A DNA stretch of 34,524 bases from positions 1 through 34,524 of IMG/VR virus record IMGVR_UViG_3300003324_000362; one strand, written 5' to 3'. The position numbers were made by a program, and so were the translations under genes. The DNA is from a virus. How positions within the stretch are numbered: the first letter of the stretch is position 1; every line of letters starts with the position of its first letter. The notes below the pieces were generated by a model. It was not told where the DNA came from, ran no database searches, and worked only from the letters and a program-made list of their open reading frames with translations. Shown here in pieces: positions 11,613 through 20,046 of this stretch.

Positions 11613-14246
11613 TTGAGAAACCTAATCGCCATTTCATTCATCCTTCTGACCTTAACCGCTAATGCGGCTAATTGGTATGTTCGGTATCCTAACGGCGGCA
11701 CTGGCACAAGTTGGGCCAATGCTGCTCCTGGATTCTGGGCGTTGACCTCTGTTGCTCCGGGCGATACGATCTGGCTTGCGGGCGGAACTGAGTTCCAAGG
11801 CACCATTGCCTGGTCCGGCACGGCTGGTAATCCTATCTCTATCAAGCGGGCTAGAGCCACTGAATCCGCCTGCACCAGCTCGCCTGGGTGGAACGTTGCC
11901 TACGACGCACAGGTAGTTATCAACGTCCCCTACGTGCAAGGCTCTCCACAACCAGGCTATCAATGCTGGCAGAACTATGTTCGAATCGACGGTATGGTGG
12001 CTGACGGGATCAAATTCGTCTTTTCAACTCCGACCAACGATTGGGCCAACCAAACCTCTACCAAACAAATGGGCATCTGGGGTGGAGGTAGCCACTGTTC
12101 GGTCTCGAACGTAGAATTCCAAGGCTCGGTCACACCCAACAATCAGGAAGGTGTGGACTGGGGTGACTTTAACCGCTTCGGTCAGTTAGACGATCTCACC
12201 TTGAGCCACCTAAACATTCACGGCTGCTCCAACGGCTTTCAGATCGGTGACATTGACCATCTGACGGTGGAGTACTGCGAAATCTCTGTGCTTAACGGCA
12301 ACACCGCCAACCATGACAACGGCTCTTACACGTTCGGCAACCTGGGCTGGGGCATCTGGCGCTACAATTACATGCACGATTTTTCGTCGTTCGGGTTTGC
12401 CTTGATTGCCTCGTTGATCGGTCAGGCCAAACCGCACGACTGGCAAATCTACGGTAACGTTTGGCAGAACACCGCCCGCCCAGGTTCCGGTCAAGCTTTA
12501 GTATTCGACAACGCCTGCTCAGACGTTCCCTGCCAACTGCCCGCCACATTCGAAGTCTATAACAACACCTTCGTCAACTGCGCGATCGGAGTCCGTGCTG
12601 AGAGCCGTTGGCCAGTTCAATTCCCAGGCAGCAGCGTGGCCGGTGGGCAGTTCAAAAACAACATCGTTTACAGCGCCCCGTATCTAGGTGGCCTCCTGAC
12701 GCACGACTATAACTGGGTCAACCAGTCGACCATGTATGGCTACGGAGTTGAAGCTCACGGAGTCATCAACGGCTTTGATCCGTTCGTTAACCTGTCCGGC
12801 AATGACTTCCACATTCGTTCCTCTAGTACCGCTCGAGACAGAGGCGTAGCCCTCGCAGGCGAGTTTGCCACAGATAGAGACGGTAGCACTCGTGGCTCAG
12901 ACGGCTTGTGGGATATAGGTGCATACGAATTCGTGGGCTCCAACGGCGGAGCTGGGAGCTTTGCCTTTAGCGTATCGAGTCAAACTGTAGTCCAGAACAC
13001 CGGTCAAGCTATTATAACCGTCAACCGCAACGGGGGAGCGAGTGGGGCAGTAACCGTTACTGCAACCACCGCTAACGGTACCGCTTCCGCTGGCACGCAT
13101 TATACTGCTACAACGCAAGTCCTATCCTGGTCAGACGGCCAAATAGGGGCAAGGTCTTTCGCCGTTCCTATATCTACTGTGCCAACAAGCACCTCAGACC
13201 TAACATTCACTGTAGGTCTCTCTAGTGCCACAGGAGGAGCTTCGATTAGTACTCCTAGCACACAGACCATCACAATCCAAATGAATAGGCCGACAGCATA
13301 CTTATTCTCAATCGGTTCTTTACTGCCTAACAGCGGCGTAGCTATAACCGTCTCGCCATCAGACATCAACGGTCAAGCGAATGGTACGACAGCTTTCACT
13401 CGCTCATTCTATAGTGGGACAAGCGTGACCCTTACCGCTCCATCGACCGCAGGCGGTAATAGCTTCCTTAAGTGGCTGAAAGACGGCGCTGACCTCTCAG
13501 GTAGCCAGAGCGTAGTCACAACCGCCGATGCAGCACATACTTACACAGCCGTCTACGGCCCTCCACCGCCTAACGTGTTCACTTTAACAATCAACTCTAT
13601 CCCAACAGGCAAGGCGATAACGGTCTCTCCAAGCGATACCACGGGAGCAACGAACGGTACCGCCCCCTTTACACGCTCCTACACCGATGGCACCGTAGTC
13701 AGCCTAACCGCCCCTTCGTCCGGCTTTGCTAAGTGGCAAAAGAACGGCACTGACCATGCTTTAACTGCCGCCACAACCGTCACCGTCGATGCTTCCTATA
13801 CAATGACGGCCATTTACAACGTTGCCAATGCGGGCACGATAGCCTTGAGTGCGCCATCGTATCAGACACATGAGACTAATGGGACCGTGGTAATCACAGC
13901 CAATCGCACTGGGGGGACGAATACAACGACCGCGGTCTCTTATGCCACAGCTAGCGGTTCAGCCGTAGCTGGAACAGACTTCACTTCTGTTTCTGGCACT
14001 CTTTCCTGGGGAGCAAACGAAAACGGTGCAAAAACCTTCTCAGTTCCGATCATTAACTCCGGCACATTCGCAACAAAGCCCAGAAGCTTCACCGTTATGA
14101 TAGCCAATCCTACCAACGGAGCTCAGCTTGGACTGTCCCAAGCTACCGTTTCAATCTCAATGCTAATCCCTATAGGCGTAGGTACCGCTGTTCGGATAGG
14201 CGGTCACACAGTCTATGGAGGCAACGTCAGCTTTGGGAGCCATTAA
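11613..14246 (+). CDS. Exported parallel beta-helix protein with Calx-beta and InlB-like repeats (877 aa)
   Basis: Starts with TTG two bases after the previous stop. A signal peptide (M-R-N-L-I-A-I-S-F-I-L-L, cleavage after A-N-A at about residue 18) precedes a right-handed parallel beta-helix of about 420 residues. That region has pectate-lyase-like N-N-T-F-V-N-C and N-N-I-V-Y repeats and ends in W-D-I-G-A-Y-E-F. It continues with a Calx-beta domain (about 450-555), two similar repeats containing A-I-T-V-S-P-S-D and F-x-K-W (about 560-740) resembling bacterial InlB/Listeria-Bacteroides repeats, a second Calx-beta domain (about 745-850) and a short Gly-rich tail. A depolymerase or adhesin role at the cell surface is plausible; no catalytic residues can be assigned. 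Confidence 0.75.
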   Translation: MRNLIAISFILLTLTANAANWYVRYPNGGTGTSWANAAPGFWALTSVAPGDTIWLAGGTEFQGTIAWSGTAGNPISIKRARATESACTSSPGWNVAYDAQVVINVPYVQGSPQPGYQCWQNYVRIDGMVADGIKFVFSTPTNDWANQTSTKQMGIWGGGSHCSVSNVEFQGSVTPNNQEGVDWGDFNRFGQLDDLTLSHLNIHGCSNGFQIGDIDHLTVEYCEISVLNGNTANHDNGSYTFGNLGWGIWRYNYMHDFSSFGFALIASLIGQAKPHDWQIYGNVWQNTARPGSGQALVFDNACSDVPCQLPATFEVYNNTFVNCAIGVRAESRWPVQFPGSSVAGGQFKNNIVYSAPYLGGLLTHDYNWVNQSTMYGYGVEAHGVINGFDPFVNLSGNDFHIRSSSTARDRGVALAGEFATDRDGSTRGSDGLWDIGAYEFVGSNGGAGSFAFSVSSQTVVQNTGQAIITVNRNGGASGAVTVTATTANGTASAGTHYTATTQVLSWSDGQIGARSFAVPISTVPTSTSDLTFTVGLSSATGGASISTPSTQTITIQMNRPTAYLFSIGSLLPNSGVAITVSPSDINGQANGTTAFTRSFYSGTSVTLTAPSTAGGNSFLKWLKDGADLSGSQSVVTTADAAHTYTAVYGPPPPNVFTLTINSIPTGKAITVSPSDTTGATNGTAPFTRSYTDGTVVSLTAPSSGFAKWQKNGTDHALTAATTVTVDASYTMTAIYNVANAGTIALSAPSYQTHETNGTVVITANRTGGTNTTTAVSYATASGSAVAGTDFTSVSGTLSWGANENGAKTFSVPIINSGTFATKPRSFTVMIANPTNGAQLGLSQATVSISMLIPIGVGTAVRIGGHTVYGGNVSFGSH

Positions 14247-14247
14247 A

Positions 14248-15549
14248 ATGAAACAACTATTCACAAAAGCTACGGTTTTCCTAGCCACGGTTCTATGCTC
14301 CGTGAGTGTATTTGGAGCGACCGGCAGTATCAAGATAAGTGCCCTTCCGTCTATCACTGGAGCAACAGATGACGGACTGTTAATCATCGACTCTCTTGAA
14401 GGTGGGTTGACTAACAACACTTATAAGATTCGAGTCGGTGACTTGTTTGCCGGGCGTGACAACGCTTCCATAACGATAATGAACGTTACGAATATCTATG
14501 TAACATACGTTGTCTCGAGTAACACGATCAGCGCGAACATTCAAGGCACGACGAACAAGGTGCCGATATTCGGACCGGATTCGTTTTCGTTGACTGATTC
14601 TATTATAACTCAAGACAGCACTAACGGTATCACAGTGGCCGGTGCAGGTGATGGATTCGTTACTTTACGCAATGCTGACTCCGACGAAGCCACTATGGAA
14701 ATCGACACAGACGGAAATTGGATTGTAGACTCCACCGGAGACTTCTTCTTCAAGAACGATAGCACGACATTGTTAAAAGTCTCTGCGACGTCCGGATACG
14801 CTGGCGGTGGAACCAAAGTCCTTACTGATGACGGAACGTATAAGTCCGTCTCTGCTGCAGGTGGTGCTGTAGGAGCTAACCCAACCGCAAGCATTGGATT
14901 GTCGGCTGTCAACGGCAGTGCTGCAACGTTTATGCGTTCAGACGCTGCGCCAGCCTTAGAATCAGTAGGAACTCCAGGCACTTACGGCGACAGCACGCAC
15001 TTTATAGGCGTAACTACAGACGCTGCAGGCAGAGTGACTGCCGTGACCACAACAGCCTTACCAGCGGGGGTGAGTGCAGCTAATCCTACTGCTAGTGTTG
15101 GACTAACTGCGGTCAATGGTTCCGCATCGACCTTCCTGCGATCTGATGGCGCTCCGGCTTTAAGCCAGTCTATCGCGCCCACGTGGACCGGAGCCCATGT
15201 CTTTGACAGCACTTTAACAGTCAACAAAGGAATGGTGCAAACTTTGGAAACCGTTTCCTATAACGCCTCGACTACCATTGACCTAGATCCTACCGCTCAC
15301 CCTAACATGCGAGTAGAGACTCTCTCCGGGAACCTTACTATTTCAGTTAGTAACAAGGCGGCTGGTCGGTGGTTCACTCTCTTTATCGTGGGAGATGGAT
15401 CGAGTCGCACGCTTTCGCTTCCTTCGTGGAAGTTCATGAATATCACTGCTCCCACGACCCTAGCAGCAAATAAAACAGCGTCTCTAACCGTCTTCTACAC
15501 CGACGGCACCGACGCCAACGCGATTGCTAACTACGCTGTTCAGCCATGA
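14248..15549 (+). CDS. Tail-fibre-like protein with Sec signal peptide (433 aa)
   Basis: The ATG at 14248 is chosen over an upstream one because it begins exactly with a signal peptide (K-Q-L-F-T-K, core V-F-L-A-T-V-L, cleavage near V-F-G-A, residue about 22) and has a GGGAG ribosome site. The mature part starts with a K-I-S-A-L-P-S-I fibre-base motif. A 30-residue module around N-P-T-A-S-(I/V)-G-L and F-(M/L)-R-S-D appears twice (about 220-250 and 285-315), with T-T-D-A-A-G-R-V-T-A-V between the copies, both typical of phage fibres. The C-terminal domain (about 340-433) is a beta-structured tip. A phage fibre with a Sec signal is unexpected. Its stop overlaps the next start as ATGA. Confidence 0.75.
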   Translation: MKQLFTKATVFLATVLCSVSVFGATGSIKISALPSITGATDDGLLIIDSLEGGLTNNTYKIRVGDLFAGRDNASITIMNVTNIYVTYVVSSNTISANIQGTTNKVPIFGPDSFSLTDSIITQDSTNGITVAGAGDGFVTLRNADSDEATMEIDTDGNWIVDSTGDFFFKNDSTTLLKVSATSGYAGGGTKVLTDDGTYKSVSAAGGAVGANPTASIGLSAVNGSAATFMRSDAAPALESVGTPGTYGDSTHFIGVTTDAAGRVTAVTTTALPAGVSAANPTASVGLTAVNGSASTFLRSDGAPALSQSIAPTWTGAHVFDSTLTVNKGMVQTLETVSYNASTTIDLDPTAHPNMRVETLSGNLTISVSNKAAGRWFTLFIVGDGSSRTLSLPSWKFMNITAPTTLAANKTASLTVFYTDGTDANAIANYAVQP

Positions 15550-16985
15550 TACGCTCTGCTTTAATTCTATTGCTCGCGACCAGCGTCCACGCTGGCCTGC
15601 CAATCGCTATCTCTGATACGAGTTGGCCTGGAGGTACAGTTAGCTACGAAAACCTTCTACCTCCCGGTATCGCTTTGCGTTGGCGTTCCACAGATTTAGC
15701 TAATACTACGTCAGTCTCAAACTGGATTGACGAGATACAAAGCTATCACTGGACACAGACTACCAATGGCAGCATGCCTACATGGACTACCAACGGGGTT
15801 TATTTCAACGGAGGAAACATTTTGGTAGCTACAAACATGGATACATGGACGGCTACCACAGAGACAGGAAGTGGTGTCACTCCAACTGCTTGGCTACTAA
15901 TTGGTCGTTACTATAGCACTGTTCCTGGTTCGATGTTCTTTGCTGATCGTTGGGAAGGCGGAAGAATCTTTATTGGAATTGGTGATGTAGACTCTTATTT
16001 CTATGAAGGCACTCGTGGCAATTCTGCAGTAGGTGCCCTAAGCTCGGACGTGGACTTCGATCTGCTAACTTGCAAAACCACCCTCTCTCCAAATGCGTAC
16101 CAATTTTATACCAACGGAGTTTCCGGATGGGAAACAAACTCAGGCTGGAACGCCGGAGCGTCCAAGTTCTCACAAGTCGGCCTTAATTTACAGGGACTAA
16201 TCAAAGAGGTCATCGTTTGGAGTAATGCAGTTTTTACCACTACTCAGGTTGCTAATATCCACTCTTACGCGACAAATGTTTACACGCCTTCTTACCTTGC
16301 CAACAGTGCCGTCTTTGATGGTTCTAACGACTACATGCGATTAAGTAGTGCTGGACCATCTGGGTTGGCTGATGGAAAGCAATTTACCGTCTCGTTTTGG
16401 GTTAAGTTTGCTGGAGCTAACGGTTCGGGAGGGGTAATCTTAGATCTTGGAACTGGAGGTACAGTTAGACTTCTCGTATCACGCAATGCTTCGGACCAAA
16501 TCAGGCTGCTTGGCGTGAACTCAGCGTCCTCAGCTATACTTGACCTGCATGGTTCTTCTTCGGTTACTAGTGCAAGTGGATGGGTGCATATTTATGCTTG
16601 CATTGATCTTACAGATACAGCAAAACGAAAAATCTACATCAATGGTGTTGCCGAGACTCTTACGGTTACTACATATTCCAACGATACTATTGATTTCGTA
16701 GGGGCGTCGCATCTGTATACTGTCGGTGCTGATCTAGATACTCCTCCAGTTTTCAAGCTCAATGCAGCCTTGTCGGAATTTTGGTTTAACGACGCTTACT
16801 TTGACGACCCTACAAAGTTTATTTCTGGCGGACGTCCAATCAGTCTGGGTTCTGATGGTTCAACTCCTACCGGCTCACAACCAGTTTTCTACTTCCGGCG
16901 TTCAGGGGACTCTTTTGCTGTGAATCAGGGAACAGGTGGGAATTTTACAGTAACTGGTAGTCTAGGCACCACAATACCTCCATAA
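15546..16985 (+). CDS. Secreted-type concanavalin A/LamG-like protein (479 aa)
   Basis: A short signal peptide (I-R-S-A-L-I-L-L-L-A-T-S with cleavage after V-H-A, residue about 16) is followed by two lectin-like jelly-roll regions. The second is the clearer: F-D-G-S-N-D-Y-M-R-L near its start, F-T-V-S-F-W-V-K-F, and K-I-Y-I-N-G-V further on (about residues 255-420), the usual LamG landmarks. The first half (about 40-230) has a similar but more degenerate pattern, including Y-F-N-G-G-N and V-I-V-W-S-N. Such domains bind glycans. The ATGA overlap with the fibre gene suggests the two are made together. Function is inferred from fold only. Confidence 0.75.
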   Translation: MIRSALILLLATSVHAGLPIAISDTSWPGGTVSYENLLPPGIALRWRSTDLANTTSVSNWIDEIQSYHWTQTTNGSMPTWTTNGVYFNGGNILVATNMDTWTATTETGSGVTPTAWLLIGRYYSTVPGSMFFADRWEGGRIFIGIGDVDSYFYEGTRGNSAVGALSSDVDFDLLTCKTTLSPNAYQFYTNGVSGWETNSGWNAGASKFSQVGLNLQGLIKEVIVWSNAVFTTTQVANIHSYATNVYTPSYLANSAVFDGSNDYMRLSSAGPSGLADGKQFTVSFWVKFAGANGSGGVILDLGTGGTVRLLVSRNASDQIRLLGVNSASSAILDLHGSSSVTSASGWVHIYACIDLTDTAKRKIYINGVAETLTVTTYSNDTIDFVGASHLYTVGADLDTPPVFKLNAALSEFWFNDAYFDDPTKFISGGRPISLGSDGSTPTGSQPVFYFRRSGDSFAVNQGTGGNFTVTGSLGTTIPP

Positions 16986-16988
16986 ACG

Positions 16989-17291
16989 ATGCACTTCTCT
17001 TGGGAATTTACTCTTGGCAATCTGGTTACCGTTGTAGCAGGCATCGTAGCCTTAATAGCCGGCTACGTTAAAATGGGTGACAGAGTTGATGTAGCAGTCT
17101 CCCGCCTCGACAAACAAGAGAAGGAAATGGATGAGTACTCTAAACTCTCCATCTCAGCAATGTTGAACCAACACGAGCGTCGCTTGGTAGCGATTGAGAC
17201 AGCAGTCTCGAATATTGCAGCCATTCAAGCGGATATTGGTTGGATAAGGATGTTTATTTCCAAAACTCAAGCCGACAAGAATGAAAATTAA
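16989..17291 (+). CDS. Membrane-anchored coiled-coil protein, possible inner-membrane spanin or holin-associated (100 aa)
   Basis: One membrane helix (about residues 8-27, L-V-T-V-V-A-G-I-V-A-L-I-A-G-Y) is followed by a charged coiled-coil region (about 30-80) exposed on one side of the membrane. This topology fits an i-spanin or a holin accessory protein, and the next two genes encode a holin-like protein and a lipoprotein, making up a typical lysis cassette. It could also be a virion or membrane scaffold protein. No Shine-Dalgarno sequence; its end overlaps the next start by 11 bases. Confidence 0.6.
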   Translation: MHFSWEFTLGNLVTVVAGIVALIAGYVKMGDRVDVAVSRLDKQEKEMDEYSKLSISAMLNQHERRLVAIETAVSNIAAIQADIGWIRMFISKTQADKNEN

Positions 17292-17502
17292 CTGGGAAAA
17301 GTGGTGTTACTACAACGCCGACATGTTCATGCGACACCTTGGCACCGCCATGATGGCGAGCGTAGGATCGTTATGGGTCGCTGGCGAGCTGCAAGTAAAA
17401 CCATTCCTAGTCGGTCTCATAACCGGCGCGATCCTTCCCTCGATAGCTACAATACTTAAAAATGGTCTACCAAAACCTGACGACGACGAATGCGATACCT
17501 AA
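17281..17502 (+). CDS. Holin-like small membrane protein (73 aa)
   Basis: A Trp/Lys-containing N-terminus leads to an amphipathic or short membrane segment (H-L-G-T-A-M-M-A-S-V-G-S-L-W-V-A, about 19-34). A second hydrophobic helix follows (F-L-V-G-L-I-T-G-A-I-L-P-S-I-A-T-I-L, about 42-59), then a charged D-D-D-E tail. Two membrane segments and a charged C-terminus fit a class II-type holin that permeabilises the inner membrane at lysis. Placement between a coiled-coil membrane protein and a lipoprotein strengthens this. Holins are too diverse to be certain. Confidence 0.6.
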   Translation: MKINWEKWCYYNADMFMRHLGTAMMASVGSLWVAGELQVKPFLVGLITGAILPSIATILKNGLPKPDDDECDT

Positions 17503-17768
17503 TTCTACTAGCCCTTCTCTTGCCGTCCTGCACTAGTATTCATGTCACCAAGACATTCCCTGATGGCTCCAAGGTTGACGCCTTTGCAGGATCACTATTC
17601 GCCACGACAGCTATCAAGAGCCTATCCATAGACAGCACCAGAAAGTCCTCGTCAGGACTAATCAACGCGTCCGGATTTGCTACTGATCCAGACCAAGAAG
17701 CTATCACAGCAAGCGCCAACGCAATCGGACAACTTATCGGCGCTGCCGCTCGTGCCGCTGCAAAATAG
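17490..17768 (+). CDS. Small lipoprotein, possible outer-membrane spanin subunit (92 aa)
   Basis: The N-terminus M-R-Y-L-I-L-L-A-L-L-L-P-S-C is a lipoprotein signal with the lipobox L-P-S-C, so the mature protein would be lipid-anchored at Cys14. The rest is Ala/Ser-rich with a likely beta part (V-D-A-F-A-G-S-L-F-A-T-T) and a C-terminal amphipathic helix rich in Ala. With the upstream coiled-coil membrane protein it could form a two-part spanin, although classical Rz1 proteins are more Pro-rich. It is the last gene before the fourth palindrome. An endolysin is not seen nearby; the cysteine protein at 947-1408 is a distant candidate. Confidence 0.6.
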   Translation: MRYLILLALLLPSCTSIHVTKTFPDGSKVDAFAGSLFATTAIKSLSIDSTRKSSSGLINASGFATDPDQEAITASANAIGQLIGAAARAAAK

Positions 17769-17770
17769 CC

Positions 17771-17797
17771 AGTCCATCCTATTAAATAGGATCAACT
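17771..17797 (+). promoter_or_regulatory. Phage dispersed palindrome, copy 4 of 6
   Basis: The core TCCTATTAAATAGGA (17777-17791) has an added A/T pair and outer AGT/ACT arms across two mismatches. It fills almost the whole 33-base gap between the lipoprotein and portal genes. The portal ATG follows the core by exactly ten bases (TCAACTCCTT), the same spacing as in copy 5, and no Shine-Dalgarno sequence is present. Confidence 0.9.
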
Positions 17798-17801
17798 CCT
17801 T

Positions 17802-19871
17802 ATGGACGACATAGTCAAAAGAGCTCTAGAACTGGAAGACCACACTCCGTTCCACAAGCAAATGCTTGAGGACACTCTTACGCTTGTGCGACTCTCTCGT
17901 AACAAGATGTCAGAGTACTACGCTCAGTGGGACAAGAACGACGAAGTCTACCGTGCGATTCGTAAACGAGACTCCGAAGACATCAAAGCTGGTGAGCGTG
18001 GCGAACCCGAGAAGATGGTCGTTCCGATCTCGTTCGCACAAGTTCAAACGTTCGTTGCTTTTCTCTACTCTCTTTACATGCAACGGGATAGGTTCTTTGA
18101 GCTAACCGGATTCACTGCCGAAGACGAAGAGCCAGCCAAGGTTGCCGAAGCCCTGCTCGCACGTGACCTTTCAAAAAACTGCATCGAGGCGGTGCTGACC
18201 CAATTCCTACTCGACGTTGGCCGTTTTGGTTTAGGCATAATCAAAACCTGCTGGGTTACAGAGTCCGGCCTCGTTGAGCAAGAGCAATTCACCCCTGGCA
18301 TGTCTGCCGAAGGCGTCAACCTTTCCCACGACTCTTCTGAAACTTTCGTCGATCAAGGTATAACCTATGAGGGTAACAAGCTTACCAACATCTCTCCTTA
18401 CCGATTCTTTCCAGACGTTCGGTTGCCTCTCGTGCGCTTCCAAGAAGGCGAGTTCTGTGCTAGCGAAGATATCTACACTCATTCTCAGCTCAAGAAGTGG
18501 GAGAAAGAAGGCGTTGTCGCGGGTGTTAATTTTATCAAACCCGCAGGAAAAGAATGCACCCCAGACAGAGGGTATCGTTGGGAAACGGATTTGGATAACG
18601 GAGGAGCGTTTAGTAACGACGCCAATACCCGTGGTGATGGTCAGCTCAAAAAGAACATCATCATAACCGAAGTCCAGCGCAACATCATTCCGAGTGAGTA
18701 CATGATCGAGGACAAGCCACTCGGAGAAGAAGACTATCCAGTCAAATATGTCATTTGGGTCGCTAACGACAACCGCATCATTAAATGCGAACCAATGAAC
18801 TACATGCACGGGCAGTTCACATACTCACTCGCACCATTTCTATTCGACAACAACCTTCTAGTTTCGTTCTCGTTGTCAGACGTTATGGACCAGTTACAGT
18901 CCGTTATCTCTTGGTTCATCAACGCCCGCATCACCAACGTCCGCAAGGTCATCGGTGACAAGCTCATAGTTAACCCAACAATGGTTAACATGCAGGACTT
19001 AAAGGAACGTAAGCCAGTCATTCGGCTTTCTGCAGCAGCTACTGGTGAGATCGACCGTTACATCAAACAACTAGCTCTTGTAGACGTCACCGCTACCCAT
19101 GTGCGAGACGTTAAAGACCTACACGACATCCTAAAGATGGTCACCGGAATCAATGACTCTCTACTCGGCGAAGTGCGTCCAGGCAAACGATCAGCTACCG
19201 AAAATCGCAACACCACTACCGGAGCAGCTCAGCGTCTCAAAACCATCGGTGCTGTCATCTTTAGATTCGCACTAGAACAAATGGGTCGTCAAATGCTTTA
19301 TAACCTACGTGACGGACTAGATAATCAAACCTACGTCCGTATACTCGGCTCTAAGGCAGCAACAACCCCTGCATTCATTCAAGTCGACAAAGCCTCTATG
19401 CTTGGTCACTACGACTTTGAGGTATTCGACGCGACGCTCCCATCCGAACGTTATCTAACAGCGCAAGCTTTAGAGGAGTTCGTGCCTATTCTGTTACAGA
19501 ATCCACAAGCCGCGGTACTCCTTAACCTTGATCCACGTAAAATCATCAATGAAATCCTAACCCTTCGCGGTGTGCGTAACCCTGAGCGATTCTCTCTACG
19601 CCCGCCGGGAGCAGCACCCGACGCAAATGCTACAGACCCAACCTTACTCGCACTCGCAGGACAACAGTCAGCCGCATCTGCTAGCCCAGCAGGCTCAACA
19701 GGTGGCGCATCAGCAGACTCCTCTGCCTCTTCCACCGGACCCGGAGGACCAGCTTCGGGGGTTTCTCAATCTTTACCAAAACCCCTTCTATCTCTACTTA
19801 CTAGCGGCGCTCCTAGTGGAGGAGCGAACGGCAACGGCGGAGGTGTTCGAAGGCCAGGCACAGGATACTAA
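17802..19871 (+). CDS. Portal protein (689 aa)
   Basis: A large head-tail portal of podovirus type, which forms the dodecameric DNA gate at one capsid vertex. The N-terminal part (E-Y-Y-A-Q-W-D-K-N-D-E-V-Y, about 40-52, then V-P-I-S-F-A-Q-V-Q-T-F) is the conserved start of these portals. A central region containing W-F-I-N-A-R-I-T-N-V-R-K (about 370-382) and G-E-V-R-P-G-K-R-S-A-T-E (about 456-467) corresponds to the stem/crown region. Residues 600-689 are low-complexity Ala/Ser/Gly, overlapped out of frame by the next gene. The gene opens the head module directly after a palindrome; the scaffold and capsid genes follow. Assignment rests on length, motifs and gene order. Confidence 0.88.
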   Translation: MDDIVKRALELEDHTPFHKQMLEDTLTLVRLSRNKMSEYYAQWDKNDEVYRAIRKRDSEDIKAGERGEPEKMVVPISFAQVQTFVAFLYSLYMQRDRFFELTGFTAEDEEPAKVAEALLARDLSKNCIEAVLTQFLLDVGRFGLGIIKTCWVTESGLVEQEQFTPGMSAEGVNLSHDSSETFVDQGITYEGNKLTNISPYRFFPDVRLPLVRFQEGEFCASEDIYTHSQLKKWEKEGVVAGVNFIKPAGKECTPDRGYRWETDLDNGGAFSNDANTRGDGQLKKNIIITEVQRNIIPSEYMIEDKPLGEEDYPVKYVIWVANDNRIIKCEPMNYMHGQFTYSLAPFLFDNNLLVSFSLSDVMDQLQSVISWFINARITNVRKVIGDKLIVNPTMVNMQDLKERKPVIRLSAAATGEIDRYIKQLALVDVTATHVRDVKDLHDILKMVTGINDSLLGEVRPGKRSATENRNTTTGAAQRLKTIGAVIFRFALEQMGRQMLYNLRDGLDNQTYVRILGSKAATTPAFIQVDKASMLGHYDFEVFDATLPSERYLTAQALEEFVPILLQNPQAAVLLNLDPRKIINEILTLRGVRNPERFSLRPPGAAPDANATDPTLLALAGQQSAASASPAGSTGGASADSSASSTGPGGPASGVSQSLPKPLLSLLTSGAPSGGANGNGGGVRRPGTGY

Positions 19872-20046
19872 CACTCACTTCAAGAGCGTAGGTCTGGCTC
19901 TTGGACTTACTCGCATAAAAGACTTACACCAGGGTAAGATAGAAGACCTAAAACAACAGCTCAACGAGAGCAACAACAGTAACAACCTAGACAACACAGA
20001 CAAATCGAATGAACTGGATGATACTACGACTGCTGCTAAGTCCTGA
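19702..20046 (+). CDS. Small protein overlapping the portal 3' end in another frame (about 114 aa, start uncertain)
   Basis: An open frame runs from inside the portal gene to 20046. From about 19741 its translation looks like a genuine helical protein (F-L-N-L-Y-Q-N-P-F-Y-L-Y-L-L, then H-F-K-S-V-G-L-A-L-G-L-T-R-I-K-D-L), a pattern seen in small proteins between portal and scaffold genes of related phages, while the portal frame there is low complexity. The start is not settled: ATG at 19570 or 19627 gives long overlaps, GTG at 19702 keeps the folded part, and GTG at 19816 gives the smallest overlap. The C-terminus is a disordered Asn/Asp-rich tail. The role is unknown, perhaps head assembly. 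Confidence 0.6.
   Translation: MAHQQTPLPLPPDPEDQLRGFLNLYQNPFYLYLLAALLVEERTATAEVFEGQAQDTNTHFKSVGLALGLTRIKDLHQGKIEDLKQQLNESNNSNNLDNTDKSNELDDTTTAAKS

Noticed and set aside
17771-17797. Phage palindromes as intrinsic terminators
   Set aside because: The stems are AT-rich at the centre and no T-run follows any of the six copies, in contrast to the true terminator at 6180-6213.
18231-18809. 192-residue open frame antisense to the portal gene
   Set aside because: It lies completely inside the portal gene, whose frame is well supported, and no start site or domain is visible.
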